Positions 38,771 through 48,032 are shown, counted from the stretch's first letter. The stretch: DNA of 64,000 bases from Anaeromicrobium sp. (GCF_025210435.1 NZ_JAOART010000094.1:1-64000); one strand, 5' to 3'. Notes: generated by a model from the sequence alone, not told the origin. Numbers and translations: made by a program.

Positions 38771-39769
38771 TTACTTATTCCACTTAATTAAGCATGAACC
38801 CCACGTTAGGCCTGCTCCAAATCCTACAAGTACTACTAAATCATCTTTCTTTATCTTTCCAAGTTTAACAGCTTCATCTAGTGCCACAGGTACAGATGCA
38901 GCTGACATATTTCCATATTTATTTAAATTAACATAAACTTTATCATCACTTAATTTTAATTTCTTAGCAGCAGAATTAATAATTCTAGTATTAGCTTGAT
39001 GTGGAACTAAGAAATCTATATCTTCCACTTTGTATCCAGCCTTTTCTATAACTTCAATAGAAGCCCTCCCCATAGTTCTAACGGCAAATTTAAACACTTC
39101 ACTTCCATCCATTCGAATATAATGAAGTCTATCTGCAATTGTTTGTTCGCTAGCAGGCTGAGTCGCACCTCCAGCTGGAATTAATAGAAATTTACCACCA
39201 TCTCCATTAGCTCCCATAGTCATAGAAAGAATTCCCTTTCCATCTTCCACAGGACCTACTACAGCAGCTCCAGCTCCATCACCAAATAGTATACAAGTAT
39301 TTCTATCTTCCCAATCTACCATTCTTGATAAAATTTCAGCTCCAATTACTAATACTTTCTTATACATGCCAGTAGCTATAAACTGTCTAGCTACCGTAAG
39401 CCCATACACAAATCCTGAACAACCTGCTTCTAAGTCAAAGGCAGCAGCATTTTTTGCTCCTATTTTACTTTGAACTAAACACGCTGTAGATGGTATTAAC
39501 ATATCTGGTGTTAATGTGGCTAATATTATCAAATCTATATCCTCTGGATTTAAATTTGCATCCTCTAAAGCCCTTTTAGCTGCTATAGCCGATATATCCG
39601 ATGTACTTTGATCCTCACTTGCCACTCTACGTTCTTCTATCCCTGTTCTTGAAACTATCCAATCATGGGAAGTATCTACCATCTTTGCTATGTGATCATT
39701 AGTAACTATCTTTTCTGGAACATAACTTCCTAATCCTAATATACCTGCTGATATTAATTTATTTTCCAT
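38771..39769 (-). CDS. fabH: Beta-ketoacyl-ACP synthase III
   Basis: Starts fatty acid chains by condensing acyl-CoA with malonyl-ACP. 332 residues. Catalytic Cys117 in DLEAGCSGFVYGL, His in VPHQANTRI and Asn in NLNKYGNMSAAS. Start at 39769, with AGGAG upstream; it overlaps the plsX end by 11 nt, suggesting coupling. Confidence 0.97.
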   Translation of the reverse strand: MENKLISAGILGLGSYVPEKIVTNDHIAKMVDTSHDWIVSRTGIEERRVASEDQSTSDISAIAAKRALEDANLNPEDIDLIILATLTPDMLIPSTACLVQSKIGAKNAAAFDLEAGCSGFVYGLTVARQFIATGMYKKVLVIGAEILSRMVDWEDRNTCILFGDGAGAAVVGPVEDGKGILSMTMGANGDGGKFLLIPAGGATQPASEQTIADRLHYIRMDGSEVFKFAVRTMGRASIEVIEKAGYKVEDIDFLVPHQANTRIINSAAKKLKLSDDKVYVNLNKYGNMSAASVPVALDEAVKLGKIKKDDLVVLVGFGAGLTWGSCLIKWNK

Positions 39770-40769
39770 CTCGTTCAACTCCTATTCTTTTGATTTCCTT
39801 TCCTATTGTATCTATTACACCACTTTGGGCAAAGACTTTAGCCTTTTTAACGGCATTCTTTATAGCCTTTGCATTAGAACTTCCATGTGCTTTGATAACA
39901 GGTTTTTTCACACCTAAAAATGGAGCCCCACCATATTCTGTATAATCTAATCTCTTTTTAAATGATTTTAATGCAGGTAGTAAAAATAGTGATCCTACTT
40001 TAGAAAATATACTACTACTAAGTTCATTTTTTAGAGTATCGGTTATGGTTTTAGCAACACCTTCTGTTAATTTTAATATGACATTGCCAACAAAACCATC
40101 ACATACTATTATATCTACTACTCCTTCTGGCAATTCTCGTCCTTCCACGTTACCATAAAAATTTATATGACTATCTTTAAGGACTTCATAGGTTTCCTTA
40201 ATCATACTAGTTCCTTTAGATGATTCTTCACCAATATTTACTAGCCCCACAGATGGATTATCATTACCTAATACGTACTTAGAATAAGCAGATGCCATAA
40301 TACTAAATTCTAATAAATTTCTAGGCTTACATTCTGAATTAGCTCCTGCATCTACTAATAATGACACACCCTTTTTCGTGGGATATACAGTAGTAATAGC
40401 AGGCCTGTCTACACCTTCTATTCTGCCCACTTTCAATAAACTTCCTGCCAATATGGCACCTGTATTCCCTGCTGAAATGAAGGCGTCTACCTTATTATCA
40501 TTTAGCATGTCAAACCCTACAACCATAGAAGCATTTTTTTTCCTCTTAATGGCCCTAACGGGTTTATCTGTATTTTCTATAACTTCATCTGCATTTATTA
40601 CATTTATTCTATTTTCATCGAAAGTATATTTTTCTAATTCCTTTTTCAATATTTCTGATTTACCAATTAAATCTATTTTAAATCCACTGTCCTCTAAAGC
40701 TTCCACACAACCCTTTACAATTTCATGGGGTGCATTATCGCCGCCCATTGCGTCTATAGCTATACGCAT
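39759..40769 (-). CDS. plsX: Phosphate acyltransferase PlsX
   Basis: Makes acyl-phosphate from acyl-ACP for PlsY in phospholipid synthesis. 336 residues. IAIDAMGGDNAPHEIVKG at the start, SAGNTGAILAG, LVDAGANSECKP, NIGEESSKGT and GFVGNVILKLTEG. Second gene of the operon after fapR, as in Bacillus. Confidence 0.97.
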   Translation of the reverse strand: MRIAIDAMGGDNAPHEIVKGCVEALEDSGFKIDLIGKSEILKKELEKYTFDENRINVINADEVIENTDKPVRAIKRKKNASMVVGFDMLNDNKVDAFISAGNTGAILAGSLLKVGRIEGVDRPAITTVYPTKKGVSLLVDAGANSECKPRNLLEFSIMASAYSKYVLGNDNPSVGLVNIGEESSKGTSMIKETYEVLKDSHINFYGNVEGRELPEGVVDIIVCDGFVGNVILKLTEGVAKTITDTLKNELSSSIFSKVGSLFLLPALKSFKKRLDYTEYGGAPFLGVKKPVIKAHGSSNAKAIKNAVKKAKVFAQSGVIDTIGKEIKRIGVERDGK

Positions 40770-40782
40770 ATTTTCACCTCTT

Positions 40783-41343
40783 TTACTCTTCTATAGAAAC
40801 TAATATAAACTTTCCCCTAAAGACTTGATTGTCTTTTACATTTATCTTTACATGGACAAAATATTTATTTCCTCTTACTTTTACTACTTCCCCTCTTGCT
40901 ATTAACTTTTGTCCTGCTATGACGGGAACTATGTACTTCATATTAGCCACTCCAGTAAGAGCTACCTTTGCATCTATTATGGCCATAGCTAAAGACTCTG
41001 CCATGGAAAAAATATGATGACCTCTCACTACCTTGGTTTTTTCAAATCCTAATTCTTTATTTGTTTCTAATAGGGATATACCTCTTTCATTTGGTTTTAT
41101 TTCTATTAGCTCTCCAATTATTTCTTTTTCTCCTAAACTTTTAACTTTAGAATGATTCTTCTGTGCCACATTCTTTATTCGTTCTCTAAGTTCTGGTATT
41201 CTCAATTCTAGTCTATCTAAACGTATAGTTTGTATGCTAACTCCAAAATATTCACTTAATTCTTCATCCGTAACAAAGGGTTGTTTTTTTATCATCTCTA
41301 TTAATTCCTTTTGTCTTAGGGATTTTGGCTTTCTCCCTGCCAT
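40783..41343 (-). CDS. fapR: Fatty-acid biosynthesis repressor FapR
   Basis: Repressor released by malonyl-CoA. 186 residues: N-terminal HTH (RQKELIEMIKKQPFVTDEELSEYFGVSIQTIRLDR) and a hot-dog ligand domain (HHIFSMAESLAMAIIDAKVALTGVANMKY). Start at 41343 preferred on ribosome-site spacing; the ATG two codons earlier is also possible. A FapR operator overlaps the promoter directly upstream, implying autoregulation of the whole operon. Confidence 0.96.
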   Translation of the reverse strand: MAGRKPKSLRQKELIEMIKKQPFVTDEELSEYFGVSIQTIRLDRLELRIPELRERIKNVAQKNHSKVKSLGEKEIIGELIEIKPNERGISLLETNKELGFEKTKVVRGHHIFSMAESLAMAIIDAKVALTGVANMKYIVPVIAGQKLIARGEVVKVRGNKYFVHVKINVKDNQVFRGKFILVSIEE

Positions 41344-41370
41344 TTTCATTTCACCTCTTTAGTACCTCGA

Positions 41371-41389
41371 ATTAGTACCTGCTACTAAT
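41371..41389 (-). promoter_or_regulatory. FapR operator
   Basis: ATTAGTACCTGCTACTAAT, an almost perfect inverted repeat matching the known FapR consensus (TTAGTACC-n-TACTAA type). It covers the expected transcription start. An extra half-site TTAGTACC lies next to it at 41359-41366. Confidence 0.92.
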
Positions 41390-41393
41390 ATTT

Positions 41394-41422
41394 ACTATAC
41401 AATATTTTTATTCAGAAATCAA
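41394..41422 (-). promoter_or_regulatory. Promoter of the fapR-plsX-fab operon
   Basis: TTGATT (41422-41417) and TATAGT (41399-41394), 17 bp spacing, immediately upstream of the FapR operator. Confidence 0.8.
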
Positions 41423-41482
41423 CTTCTATTATTATGCCTTTTAAAAAAAATTAAAATCCATTATTAATATAACCATATATAA

Positions 41483-41549
41483 ATAAATTGTAGCCTATTT
41501 TTTAATTTCATATAAAAAATAGGCTACAATTTATTTTTTGAATATGCCT
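41483..41549. repeat. Hairpin repeat copy 1 (AGGCATAT family)
   Basis: Perfect 22-bp arms (41483-41504 and 41513-41534; core TTGTAGCCTATTTTTT) with an 8-nt loop. The right flank is AATTTATTTTTTGAATATGCCTTAATCTA in two pieces (to 41555), shared with the right end of the element at 48219-48375. Lies between fapR and the rpmF terminator. Confidence 0.7.
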
Positions 41550-41566
41550 TAATCTATATAACGAAA

Positions 41567-41597
41567 AAAGTAGTAATGATAAAATCATTACTACTTT
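41567..41597 (-). terminator. Terminator after rpmF
   Basis: AAAGTAGTAATGAT/ATCATTACTACTTT, 14-bp perfect stem with a 3-nt loop followed by a T run on the minus strand. Confidence 0.9.
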
Positions 41598-41602
41598 AAT
41601 TA

Positions 41603-41782
41603 CTATTGTACTGCAACAACCTCTTTATTCTTGTAGTGTCCACACTTTTTGCATACTCTGTGTTGTAGCTTTGGCTCATGACATTGTGGACATTCAACAA
41701 CATTTGTTGCTGTCATTTTTATGTTAGATGCTCTTCTTTTATCTCTTCTTGCTTTAGAAGTTTTACGCTTAGGTACTGCCAT
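41603..41782 (-). CDS. rpmF: Ribosomal protein L32
   Basis: Large-subunit zinc-ribbon protein. 59 residues beginning [18 protein letters not shown]; zinc ligands in [20 protein letters not shown] (CxxC...CxxC form). Start at 41782 follows AAGGAGGTGG. Follows yceD, the universal arrangement. Confidence 0.98.
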   Translation of the reverse strand: MAVPKRKTSKARRDKRRASNIKMTATNVVECPQCHEPKLQHRVCKKCGHYKNKEVVAVQ

Positions 41783-41795
41783 TATTTCCACCTCC

Positions 41796-42293
41796 TTAAT
41801 CATTAAGTAACAAATCTTTTAATTTAGCTAATCTGGGGTCAATTTGATCTTCTTCACAATCACATTGTTCTTCGTTCAAATTCACACCACATGCTAAACA
41901 TAATCCTTGACAATTTTCGTCACAAACAAGTTTCATAGGCATATTTAAAACCAATGCATTATCAACGATTTCAGCTATATCAAGACTATTTTTATCAATG
42001 TAATAGTAGTCTTGCATCTCTTCTTCATTGATAGTTAATTTTTCATGAATAGAATTTTCAATATCCACTTGAAACTTTTGTAGACATCTGTGGCAAATAC
42101 ATTCTGCCTTAGTTTTTATATGTGCCTCTAAGTATATAGAGTCATCTTCATAGAATATTTTTCCCTTTAAAGAAACAGGACTTAGAATCTCTATTTCCTT
42201 ATTAATCATTCCTATATGGCTCATAGGAATAATTATATCCAAATCTACAGACTCTTTTCTTTTTTCTATCAACTCATTTAAGGTAATTTTCAT
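41796..42293 (-). CDS. yceD: YceD (DUF177) family protein
   Basis: Conserved partner of rpmF; in several bacteria DUF177 proteins affect 23S rRNA accumulation. 165 residues. Two cysteine pairs CICHRC and [23 protein letters not shown] suggest metal binding; the C-terminal ending [11 protein letters not shown] is typical. Ribosome site GAGGTG. Known as YlbN in Bacillus, beside ylbM as here. Confidence 0.94.
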   Translation of the reverse strand: MKITLNELIEKRKESVDLDIIIPMSHIGMINKEIEILSPVSLKGKIFYEDDSIYLEAHIKTKAECICHRCLQKFQVDIENSIHEKLTINEEEMQDYYYIDKNSLDIAEIVDNALVLNMPMKLVCDENCQGLCLACGVNLNEEQCDCEEDQIDPRLAKLKDLLLND

Positions 42294-42324
42294 ATAATCT
42301 CACCTCGTCACATTAACAGATTTA

Positions 42325-42353
42325 ATTATACAAACGTAGAAAAGATTTGTCAA
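42325..42353 (-). promoter_or_regulatory. Sigma-A-type promoter of yceD-rpmF
   Basis: TTGACA (42353-42348) and TATAAT (42330-42325), exactly 17 bp apart. Confidence 0.92.
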
Positions 42354-42392
42354 GTAAAAATACTTGATAGTTCATAATACTTTTCTGTTACA

Positions 42393-42417
42393 AAAAGGTG
42401 GGCTATACCCACCTTTT
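42393..42417 (-). terminator. Terminator after ackA
   Basis: AAAAGGTGGG/CCCACCTTTT stem with a CTATA loop and a T run on the minus strand, about 70 nt past the ackA stop. Confidence 0.85.
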
Positions 42418-42487
42418 AAATTATTTTAATGAACTAATGTTAGTATAATCCTAGTCACCTTATAAAAATCAAATTTTTAGTTGATTT

Positions 42488-43684
42488 TTATTTCAATAGT
42501 TCTTGAGTATCTTTAGCTATCATAAGTTCTTCATTAGTAGGTATAACTAATACTTTAACCTTTGACTCATCTGTACTTACTACAGCTTCTTTACCTCTCA
42601 TATTGTTCTTATCAGAATCAACTTTGATTCCCATGAATTCTAATCCTTGGCAGATTTCTTCTCTGTTTGAAGCTGAATTTTCACCAAGACCTGCTGTAAA
42701 TACGATAGCATCTACTCCACCCATTATAGCAGCATATGATGCTATATATTTCTTAACTCTTCTGTTGAAAATCTTAAGGGCAAGATCCGCTCTTTCATTT
42801 CCATCAGCAGCAGCTCCTTCTATATCTCTAAAGTCACTACTTACTCCAGATATACCAAGTACTCCAGACTTTTTGTTTAACACATTGTTTATTCCTTTAG
42901 TATCTAATCCTTCTTTATCCATTACAAAAGGTATTATAGCAGGATCTATATCTCCACAACGAGTTCCCATTACTAACCCTTCAAGTGGAGTTAATCCCAT
43001 ACTAGTATCTACACACTTACCTCCATCTATAGCAGCTAAACTAGCTCCATTTCCTAAGTGGCAAGTAATTACCTTTAATTCTTTTAAGTCTTTTTCTAAC
43101 ATGGCACTTACTCTCTCAGATACGTATCTATGACTAGTTCCATGGAATCCATATCTTCTTACTCCATATTTTTCATATAATTCATAAGGTAGTGCATATA
43201 AGTATGCATCCTTTGGCATTGTTTGATGGAATGCAGTATCAAATACACCCACATTAGGTACCTGTGGCATTAACTCTTTAATAGCGTTAATTCCCATTAT
43301 ATTGGCAGGGTTATGTAGTGGCGCTAATTCAACACATTCTTCCATAGCATCCATTACTTCATCAGTAATAACTACAGAACCATTGAATTTTTCTCCTCCA
43401 TGAACTACTCTATGTCCTACAGCAGAGATCTCACTTAATTCTTTAACAGCTCCATGCTTTTCGTCTACTAAAGCATCTAATACTAATCCTAGAGCTACTT
43501 TGTGATCTTTCATTTCTTGCTCTATTACAACTTTTCCTTCAACACCTTTAGCTTCGTGCTTTAATACGGAACCTTCGATTCCAATTCTTTCCACCAAACC
43601 TTTTCCTAATACTTCTTCATTTTCCATGTTTATTAATTGATACTTTAAAGATGAACTTCCACAGTTAATAACTAATACTTTCAT
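42488..43684 (-). CDS. ackA: Acetate kinase
   Basis: Converts acetyl-phosphate and ADP to acetate and ATP, the substrate-level ATP step of clostridial fermentation. 398 residues. [83 protein letters not shown] and FTAGLGENS. pta is not adjacent. Single-gene transcript with its own promoter and terminator. Confidence 0.98.
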   Translation of the reverse strand: MKVLVINCGSSSLKYQLINMENEEVLGKGLVERIGIEGSVLKHEAKGVEGKVVIEQEMKDHKVALGLVLDALVDEKHGAVKELSEISAVGHRVVHGGEKFNGSVVITDEVMDAMEECVELAPLHNPANIMGINAIKELMPQVPNVGVFDTAFHQTMPKDAYLYALPYELYEKYGVRRYGFHGTSHRYVSERVSAMLEKDLKELKVITCHLGNGASLAAIDGGKCVDTSMGLTPLEGLVMGTRCGDIDPAIIPFVMDKEGLDTKGINNVLNKKSGVLGISGVSSDFRDIEGAAADGNERADLALKIFNRRVKKYIASYAAIMGGVDAIVFTAGLGENSASNREEICQGLEFMGIKVDSDKNNMRGKEAVVSTDESKVKVLVIPTNEELMIAKDTQELLK

Positions 43685-43751
43685 TGTTTCCTTCCTCCTC
43701 CTTATGTGAATTTTCCTAAAATCCTCACAAAAAATTCATTATACCATTTTT

Positions 43752-43779
43752 ATTATAATCTACTGGTGAATTTTTTCAA
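43752..43779 (-). promoter_or_regulatory. Probable promoter of ackA
   Basis: TTGAAA (43779-43774) and TATAAT (43757-43752), 16 bp spacing. In the divergent ackA/tmcAL gap. Confidence 0.65.
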
Positions 43780-43917
43780 GTATTTATAGAAATTTATTTA
43801 CTTTCTTTGATAATATTAGACAATTTTAGTAATATTATATATGAGAACTTAAATAAATATTTCATTTAAACATTATGACTAATTATTATAATTTCTATTC
43901 ATGGAGGTAATTTAATA

Positions 43918-45147
43918 ATGAATGTAGTTGGAATTGTGGCCGAATATAATCCCTTTCATAATGGCCATAAATATCATTTAATAGAATCTTTAAAAAATAC
44001 TAAAGCAACTCACTCTATAGTAGTTATGAGTGGTAATTTCCTTCAAAGGGGAGAACCTGCCATATTAGACAAATGGACTCGAGCTCAAATGGCCATCGAT
44101 GAAGGTGTAGACCTTGTTATAGAACTGCCCTTTGCATATGCTTGTAATAGTGCTGAATACTTTGCCTTTGGTGCTGTTTCTCTCTTAAACAATATGAATA
44201 TTGTAGATTACGTAAGTTTTGGAAGCGAACTAGGAAATATAGATGATTTAACAAAAATTAGTAAAGTATTAAATGAAGAACCTAGTGAATACACGGATGA
44301 TTTGAAGAAATTTTTAAAGGAGGGTATCTCATATCCAGCAGCTAGAGAAAAGGCTTTATTTAAATACTTTAACCACGGAAATTTATCCCATATTATAGGT
44401 TCTCCTAATAATATATTAGGAATTGAATATATAAAATCTCTATTAAAATTAGGTAGCCCTATTAAACCCTCTACAGTAAAAAGATATAAGGCTCATTACC
44501 ATTCTAAGGAATTATATGGCAATATATCTAGTGCTACTGCCATAAGAAAAGTCTTATTTCATAATCCATTAGACAAAACTTTAGAAAGTGTAATGCCCAG
44601 TGAAAGTTACAAAATATTACAAGAATCCTTAATAAAATATAATAAGCCAGTTTTTTATAATGATTTTAGCCAAATGATTATCCAAACTTTAAGAAAATCT
44701 TCCCCAGAGTATTTAAAAAGCCTTGTGGATGTGGGTGAGGGCTTAGAAAATAGACTTAAATCTAGTGCTACTAAAGCTATTCATATTGATTCATTATTAG
44801 ATAATATAAAAACTAAAAGATATGCACTCACTAGAATCCAAAGGATTTTGATTCATTCTTTAATGGGATATACAAAGGATACCTTAAACCATTTTAGGGA
44901 TACAGGCCCCCTTTATGCTCGTGTACTTGGTTTTTCTCCTAAAGGTACAGAATTACTTAAGGTTATGAAAGAAAGATCTTTGGTCCCAATACTTACTAAT
45001 ATAAATAGACAATCTGTTGATTCTAAGGCCCTATCCATGCTTTCTTTAGATATTTTAGCTACAGATCTGTACACCTTATCCATTACAAATGAAAATTTAC
45101 GTCATGGAGGTTATGATTACTATAATAAACCTTATATTAAAAGATAA
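43918..45147 (+). CDS. tmcAL: tRNA(Met) cytidine acetate ligase TmcAL (YlbM)
   Basis: Uses acetate and ATP to make N4-acetylcytidine at C34 of elongator tRNA-Met. 409 residues. Nucleotidyltransferase motif GIVAEYNPFHNGHKYHLIES, MSGNFLQRGEPAILDKW, ELPFAYACNSAEYFAFGAV and ISSATAIRKVL. Divergent from ackA and followed by ylbJ, echoing the Bacillus ylb cluster. Confidence 0.95.
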   Translation: MNVVGIVAEYNPFHNGHKYHLIESLKNTKATHSIVVMSGNFLQRGEPAILDKWTRAQMAIDEGVDLVIELPFAYACNSAEYFAFGAVSLLNNMNIVDYVSFGSELGNIDDLTKISKVLNEEPSEYTDDLKKFLKEGISYPAAREKALFKYFNHGNLSHIIGSPNNILGIEYIKSLLKLGSPIKPSTVKRYKAHYHSKELYGNISSATAIRKVLFHNPLDKTLESVMPSESYKILQESLIKYNKPVFYNDFSQMIIQTLRKSSPEYLKSLVDVGEGLENRLKSSATKAIHIDSLLDNIKTKRYALTRIQRILIHSLMGYTKDTLNHFRDTGPLYARVLGFSPKGTELLKVMKERSLVPILTNINRQSVDSKALSMLSLDILATDLYTLSITNENLRHGGYDYYNKPYIKR

Positions 45148-45176
45148 TTTTTATAAAAAGTACTAATTCAATTTTT

Positions 45177-45236
45177 CCCACAATAAAATATTATAGGTAT
45201 TTTAAATTTTACCTATATATCATAAAATATTGTGGG
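45177..45236 (+). promoter_or_regulatory. Hairpin covering the ylbJ ribosome-binding site
   Basis: CCCACAATA (45177-45185) pairs with TATTGTGGG (45228-45236), and inside it ATAGGTA (45193-45199) pairs with TACCTAT (45210-45216). The distal arm runs into GTGGGAGG, the ylbJ Shine-Dalgarno sequence, so the structure could limit translation. A sequence similar to a sigma-E -10 (CATAAAAT, 45221-45228) lies inside; its -35 is not convincing. Confidence 0.5.
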
Positions 45237-45244
45237 AGGAATTT

Positions 45245-46498
45245 ATGTTCTTTTTTATAATTATTATTCTTATATTTTTCTTATTTATATACTATCCCCT
45301 TATAATTAGAAAAACCTTATTACTTTTACTCATACTATCCTTTGTAGGGTCTATTGCTCTAAATCCTAATGTATCATATGAAGGGGCAAAACTTGGCGTA
45401 TCCACCTGGATTAATGTGGTGCTTCCCGCCTTACTTCCGTTTTTCATAGGAACAGAGATGCTCATAGAACTGGGCTTTGTTCGTTTTATAGGAACCTTAT
45501 TAGAGCCTATAGTAAAGCCTGTATTTAATGTTCCTGGAGAAGGATCTTTTATATTTTTAATGAGTACAGCCTCTGGCTATCCTATGGGAGTAAAATTAAC
45601 TTCTCAGTTACGAGAAGAGGGTCTTATCTCACAAGAAGATGGTCAAAGGTTACTCTCATTTTGCAGTACTTCTGGACCCCTTTTCATCCTTGGAGCAGTG
45701 GCTATAGGTATGTTTCAAAACAAATCCTTAGGCTTATTAATTTTAGTTTCCCATTACCTTGGAGCTTTAATTACAGGTTTTTCATTTAGATTTTATAAAA
45801 AATCTAAATCTAGTAATTTTTCATCAAACAAAGTCACCTATTCTAAAAAAATTAGAGCTTCCCTTTCACACATGAAAAATACCAATAATTCATTTGGCCA
45901 AATATTTTCTGAGTCTGTGAAAAGGGGAATGGAAGTTTTATTTATTATAGGTGGTTATATCATTTTATTTTCAGTTCTAATCCAAATAATAAAGCATGGC
46001 AATATAATAGAACCACTTACTGTAAAAATACGTACTATTCCCCTTCTAAGCTCTTTAGACAAAAAAATATATACAGCCCTATTAAGCGGCCTTATTGAAA
46101 TAACTGTAGGATGTAGAGAATTATCCTCAATAGAATCTTTAACCTTTAAAAGCCAAGCTATCTTTACATCTTTTATAATTTCATGGAGTGGTTTATCTAT
46201 ACATGCTCAATCACTCAGTATTATATCTAAAACTGATTTAAATTGTGGTATATATATTTTTAGTAAAATCATACATAGTTTTTATTCTGCTTTTTTAGCT
46301 TTTATCTTATGCTCATTTTATCCAAATGGTCTATTTACTTCAAAGGGCGTATTTAAAAGCTTATACGAACCTATTTTTAGTTTAAATCTTATGGAAAAAT
46401 TCAAATATTCATTTTTATTATTTTTACATTTTAATTTAATTTTATTATTTCTAGGCTTATTCTTTTTGATTATCTCTAAAAGAATAAAAAGGGTATGA
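45245..46498 (+). CDS. ylbJ: Sporulation integral membrane protein YlbJ
   Basis: Polytopic membrane protein needed for spore cortex/heat resistance in Bacillus. 417 residues with about 8 hydrophobic segments: N-terminal IIIILIFFLFIYYPL, WINVVLPALLPFFIGTEML, FIFLMSTASGYPMGVKLTSQL, FCSTSGPLFILGAVAIGMF and others. Start at 45245 follows GTGGGAGG. Synteny with tmcAL (ylbM), coaD (ylbI) and rsmD (ylbH) matches Bacillus; ylbK and ylbL are missing here. Confidence 0.92.
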   Translation: MFFFIIIILIFFLFIYYPLIIRKTLLLLLILSFVGSIALNPNVSYEGAKLGVSTWINVVLPALLPFFIGTEMLIELGFVRFIGTLLEPIVKPVFNVPGEGSFIFLMSTASGYPMGVKLTSQLREEGLISQEDGQRLLSFCSTSGPLFILGAVAIGMFQNKSLGLLILVSHYLGALITGFSFRFYKKSKSSNFSSNKVTYSKKIRASLSHMKNTNNSFGQIFSESVKRGMEVLFIIGGYIILFSVLIQIIKHGNIIEPLTVKIRTIPLLSSLDKKIYTALLSGLIEITVGCRELSSIESLTFKSQAIFTSFIISWSGLSIHAQSLSIISKTDLNCGIYIFSKIIHSFYSAFLAFILCSFYPNGLFTSKGVFKSLYEPIFSLNLMEKFKYSFLLFLHFNLILLFLGLFFLIISKRIKRV

Positions 46499-46516
46499 GA
46501 TCATCTCATACCCTTT
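46488..46516. terminator. Bidirectional terminator between ylbJ and the coiled-coil gene
   Basis: AAAGGGTATGAGA/TCTCATACCCTTT with a 3-nt loop. It contains both stop codons, so both converging genes end inside it. Confidence 0.8.
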
Positions 46517-46947
46517 AATTCATTTCTATTTTCTTTAATAACTCCTAGCATACTCTCTAATTGACTCTCCATATTGTGTAAAAGTTCGTCTGTATATTGT
46601 CTAGCACCAATTCTCATTTCTTTGGCACTTTCTTGAGCCTGTGCAATTATTTCTTCAGCTCTTTTTTGAGCTTCCTTTGTGACCTCATCCTTTTCCACCA
46701 TTTGCTCTATATGATCCTTTGCATCATCAATTATATTGTCAGCTTCATGCTGTGCCTCTATAAGAATTTTTTGTCTTTCTTCTTTAATCCACACGGCCTG
46801 TTTTACTTCATCTGGCAATTGTAGCCTTATTTCCTTAATTATTTCTAATATTTCATCCTTATCCACAAAGGTCTTTCCTGCAAAAGGAATAGATGAACTA
46901 CTGTCTATTATGTCCTCTAACTCATCTAATAGCTTTAAAACATTCAT
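46501..46947 (-). CDS. Conserved coiled-coil protein next to coaD
   Basis: 148 residues, no known domain I can name with certainty. N-terminal DELEDIIDSSSSIPFAGKTFVDKDEILEII region, then a long charged amphipathic helix (about 60-148) rich in Ala/Glu/Gln, like the stalk helices of ATP synthase subunit b or DivIVA-type proteins. Genes of this kind commonly sit beside coaD in Clostridia. Start at 46947 follows AAAGGGGGTG. Function unknown; the context gives no firm clue. Confidence 0.8.
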   Translation of the reverse strand: MNVLKLLDELEDIIDSSSSIPFAGKTFVDKDEILEIIKEIRLQLPDEVKQAVWIKEERQKILIEAQHEADNIIDDAKDHIEQMVEKDEVTKEAQKRAEEIIAQAQESAKEMRIGARQYTDELLHNMESQLESMLGVIKENRNELKGMR

Positions 46948-46965
46948 AAATTGCACCCCCTTTAA

Positions 46966-47451
46966 CTATAATACCTCTTTAAACTTTTTCCTCATGGCAT
47001 CAATCACATGATCTGGTACTAAACCTTCAATACATCCATTTAATTTAAAAGTTTCTTTTACTATACTAGAACTTAGGTAGGAATATTCACTGCTAGTCAT
47101 CATAAACATAGTTTCAACATTTTTGTTTAACTTCTTATTCATTAAAGCCATTTGAAACTCATATTCAAAATCAGATACAGCCCTTAATCCTTTTATAATT
47201 ACGTCTGCATTTTTCATATTAACATAATCTACTAGCAAACCACTAAATGAATCTATTTCCACATTAGGAATTTCCTTTGTGGCTTCTTTTAAAATGTTAA
47301 TTCTCTCTTCTATAGTAAACAGCGGATTTTTAAAAGGGTTATTTAGTACTGCCACCACAACTTTATCTACCACATGGGAAGCTCTTTTAATAATATCTAA
47401 ATGTCCATTAGTAACTGGATCAAAGCTACCTGGGCATATGCCTATTTTCAC
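46966..47451 (-). CDS. coaD: Phosphopantetheine adenylyltransferase
   Basis: Penultimate step of coenzyme A synthesis. 161 residues. [20 protein letters not shown] nucleotide motif, [19 protein letters not shown] and [13 protein letters not shown]. Starts with GTG at 47451, with AGGAGG overlapping the rsmD stop, so coupled to rsmD. Confidence 0.97.
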   Translation of the reverse strand: MKIGICPGSFDPVTNGHLDIIKRASHVVDKVVVAVLNNPFKNPLFTIEERINILKEATKEIPNVEIDSFSGLLVDYVNMKNADVIIKGLRAVSDFEYEFQMALMNKKLNKNVETMFMMTSSEYSYLSSSIVKETFKLNGCIEGLVPDHVIDAMRKKFKEVL

Positions 47452-47453
47452 CG

Positions 47454-48008
47454 TTACTCCTCCTTCTTATATATGGATATTAAAGTATTTCCATACTTCT
47501 TCTCTTTATATTTATAAAATCCTGCTATATTTTCACTCAAAATATCTTTTAAATCATGTTCTATTAAAACAATCCCGTCATCACTTAAAATATTACTATC
47601 ATATATTTTTTCTAGGGATGGTTCAATAAACCCCTTTAGATATGGTGGGTCCATAAATATAATATGAAACACCTCACCTTTAGAGCTTAAATTGCTTATA
47701 GCAGCATCTACATCACAGTATAACACACTACTTTCCCTTTGAAACCCTAGGTTTTCTAAATTTTCTTTTATAACTTCAATACTATTTTTATCATTATCTA
47801 CAAAAACTCCATATTCTGCCCCTCTACTGATGGCCTCAATGCCCAGGGCTCCCGTTCCTGCAAATAAATCTAATACTTTACTATCTCGTATGTAAAAATT
47901 TATAATACTAAATACAGATTCCTTTACCCTATCTGTTGTAGGTCTCGTATTTGTTCCTTTAGGAGAATTTAATCTTCTTCCTTTAGCTCTTCCTGAAATG
48001 ACTCTCAA
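47454..48008 (-). CDS. rsmD: 16S rRNA (guanine-966 N2)-methyltransferase RsmD
   Basis: Methylates G966 of 16S rRNA. 184 residues. [34 protein letters not shown] in the N-terminus, [19 protein letters not shown] (SAM site) and the catalytic IFMDPPY. TTG at 48008 is preferred: the predicted transcription start falls near 48026, so the upstream ATG at 48026 would be leaderless, while GAGAGGAG fits the TTG. That start also matches the usual MRVISG. Confidence 0.93.
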   Translation of the reverse strand: MRVISGRAKGRRLNSPKGTNTRPTTDRVKESVFSIINFYIRDSKVLDLFAGTGALGIEAISRGAEYGVFVDNDKNSIEVIKENLENLGFQRESSVLYCDVDAAISNLSSKGEVFHIIFMDPPYLKGFIEPSLEKIYDSNILSDDGIVLIEHDLKDILSENIAGFYKYKEKKYGNTLISIYKKEE

Positions 48009-48032
48009 CTCTCTCTCTCCTCTCATTATTAT

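Noticed and set aside
40378..40803. 141-codon plus-strand ORF
   Set aside because: Antisense to plsX; no start signals or homology pattern.
42603..43133. 176-codon plus-strand ORF
   Set aside because: Antisense to acetate kinase, low-complexity Ser/Pro/Ile content typical of shadow frames.
47430..47451. AGGCATATGCC-like string inside coaD
   Set aside because: It encodes the conserved GICPG residues of CoaD; a coincidental match to the repeat end.
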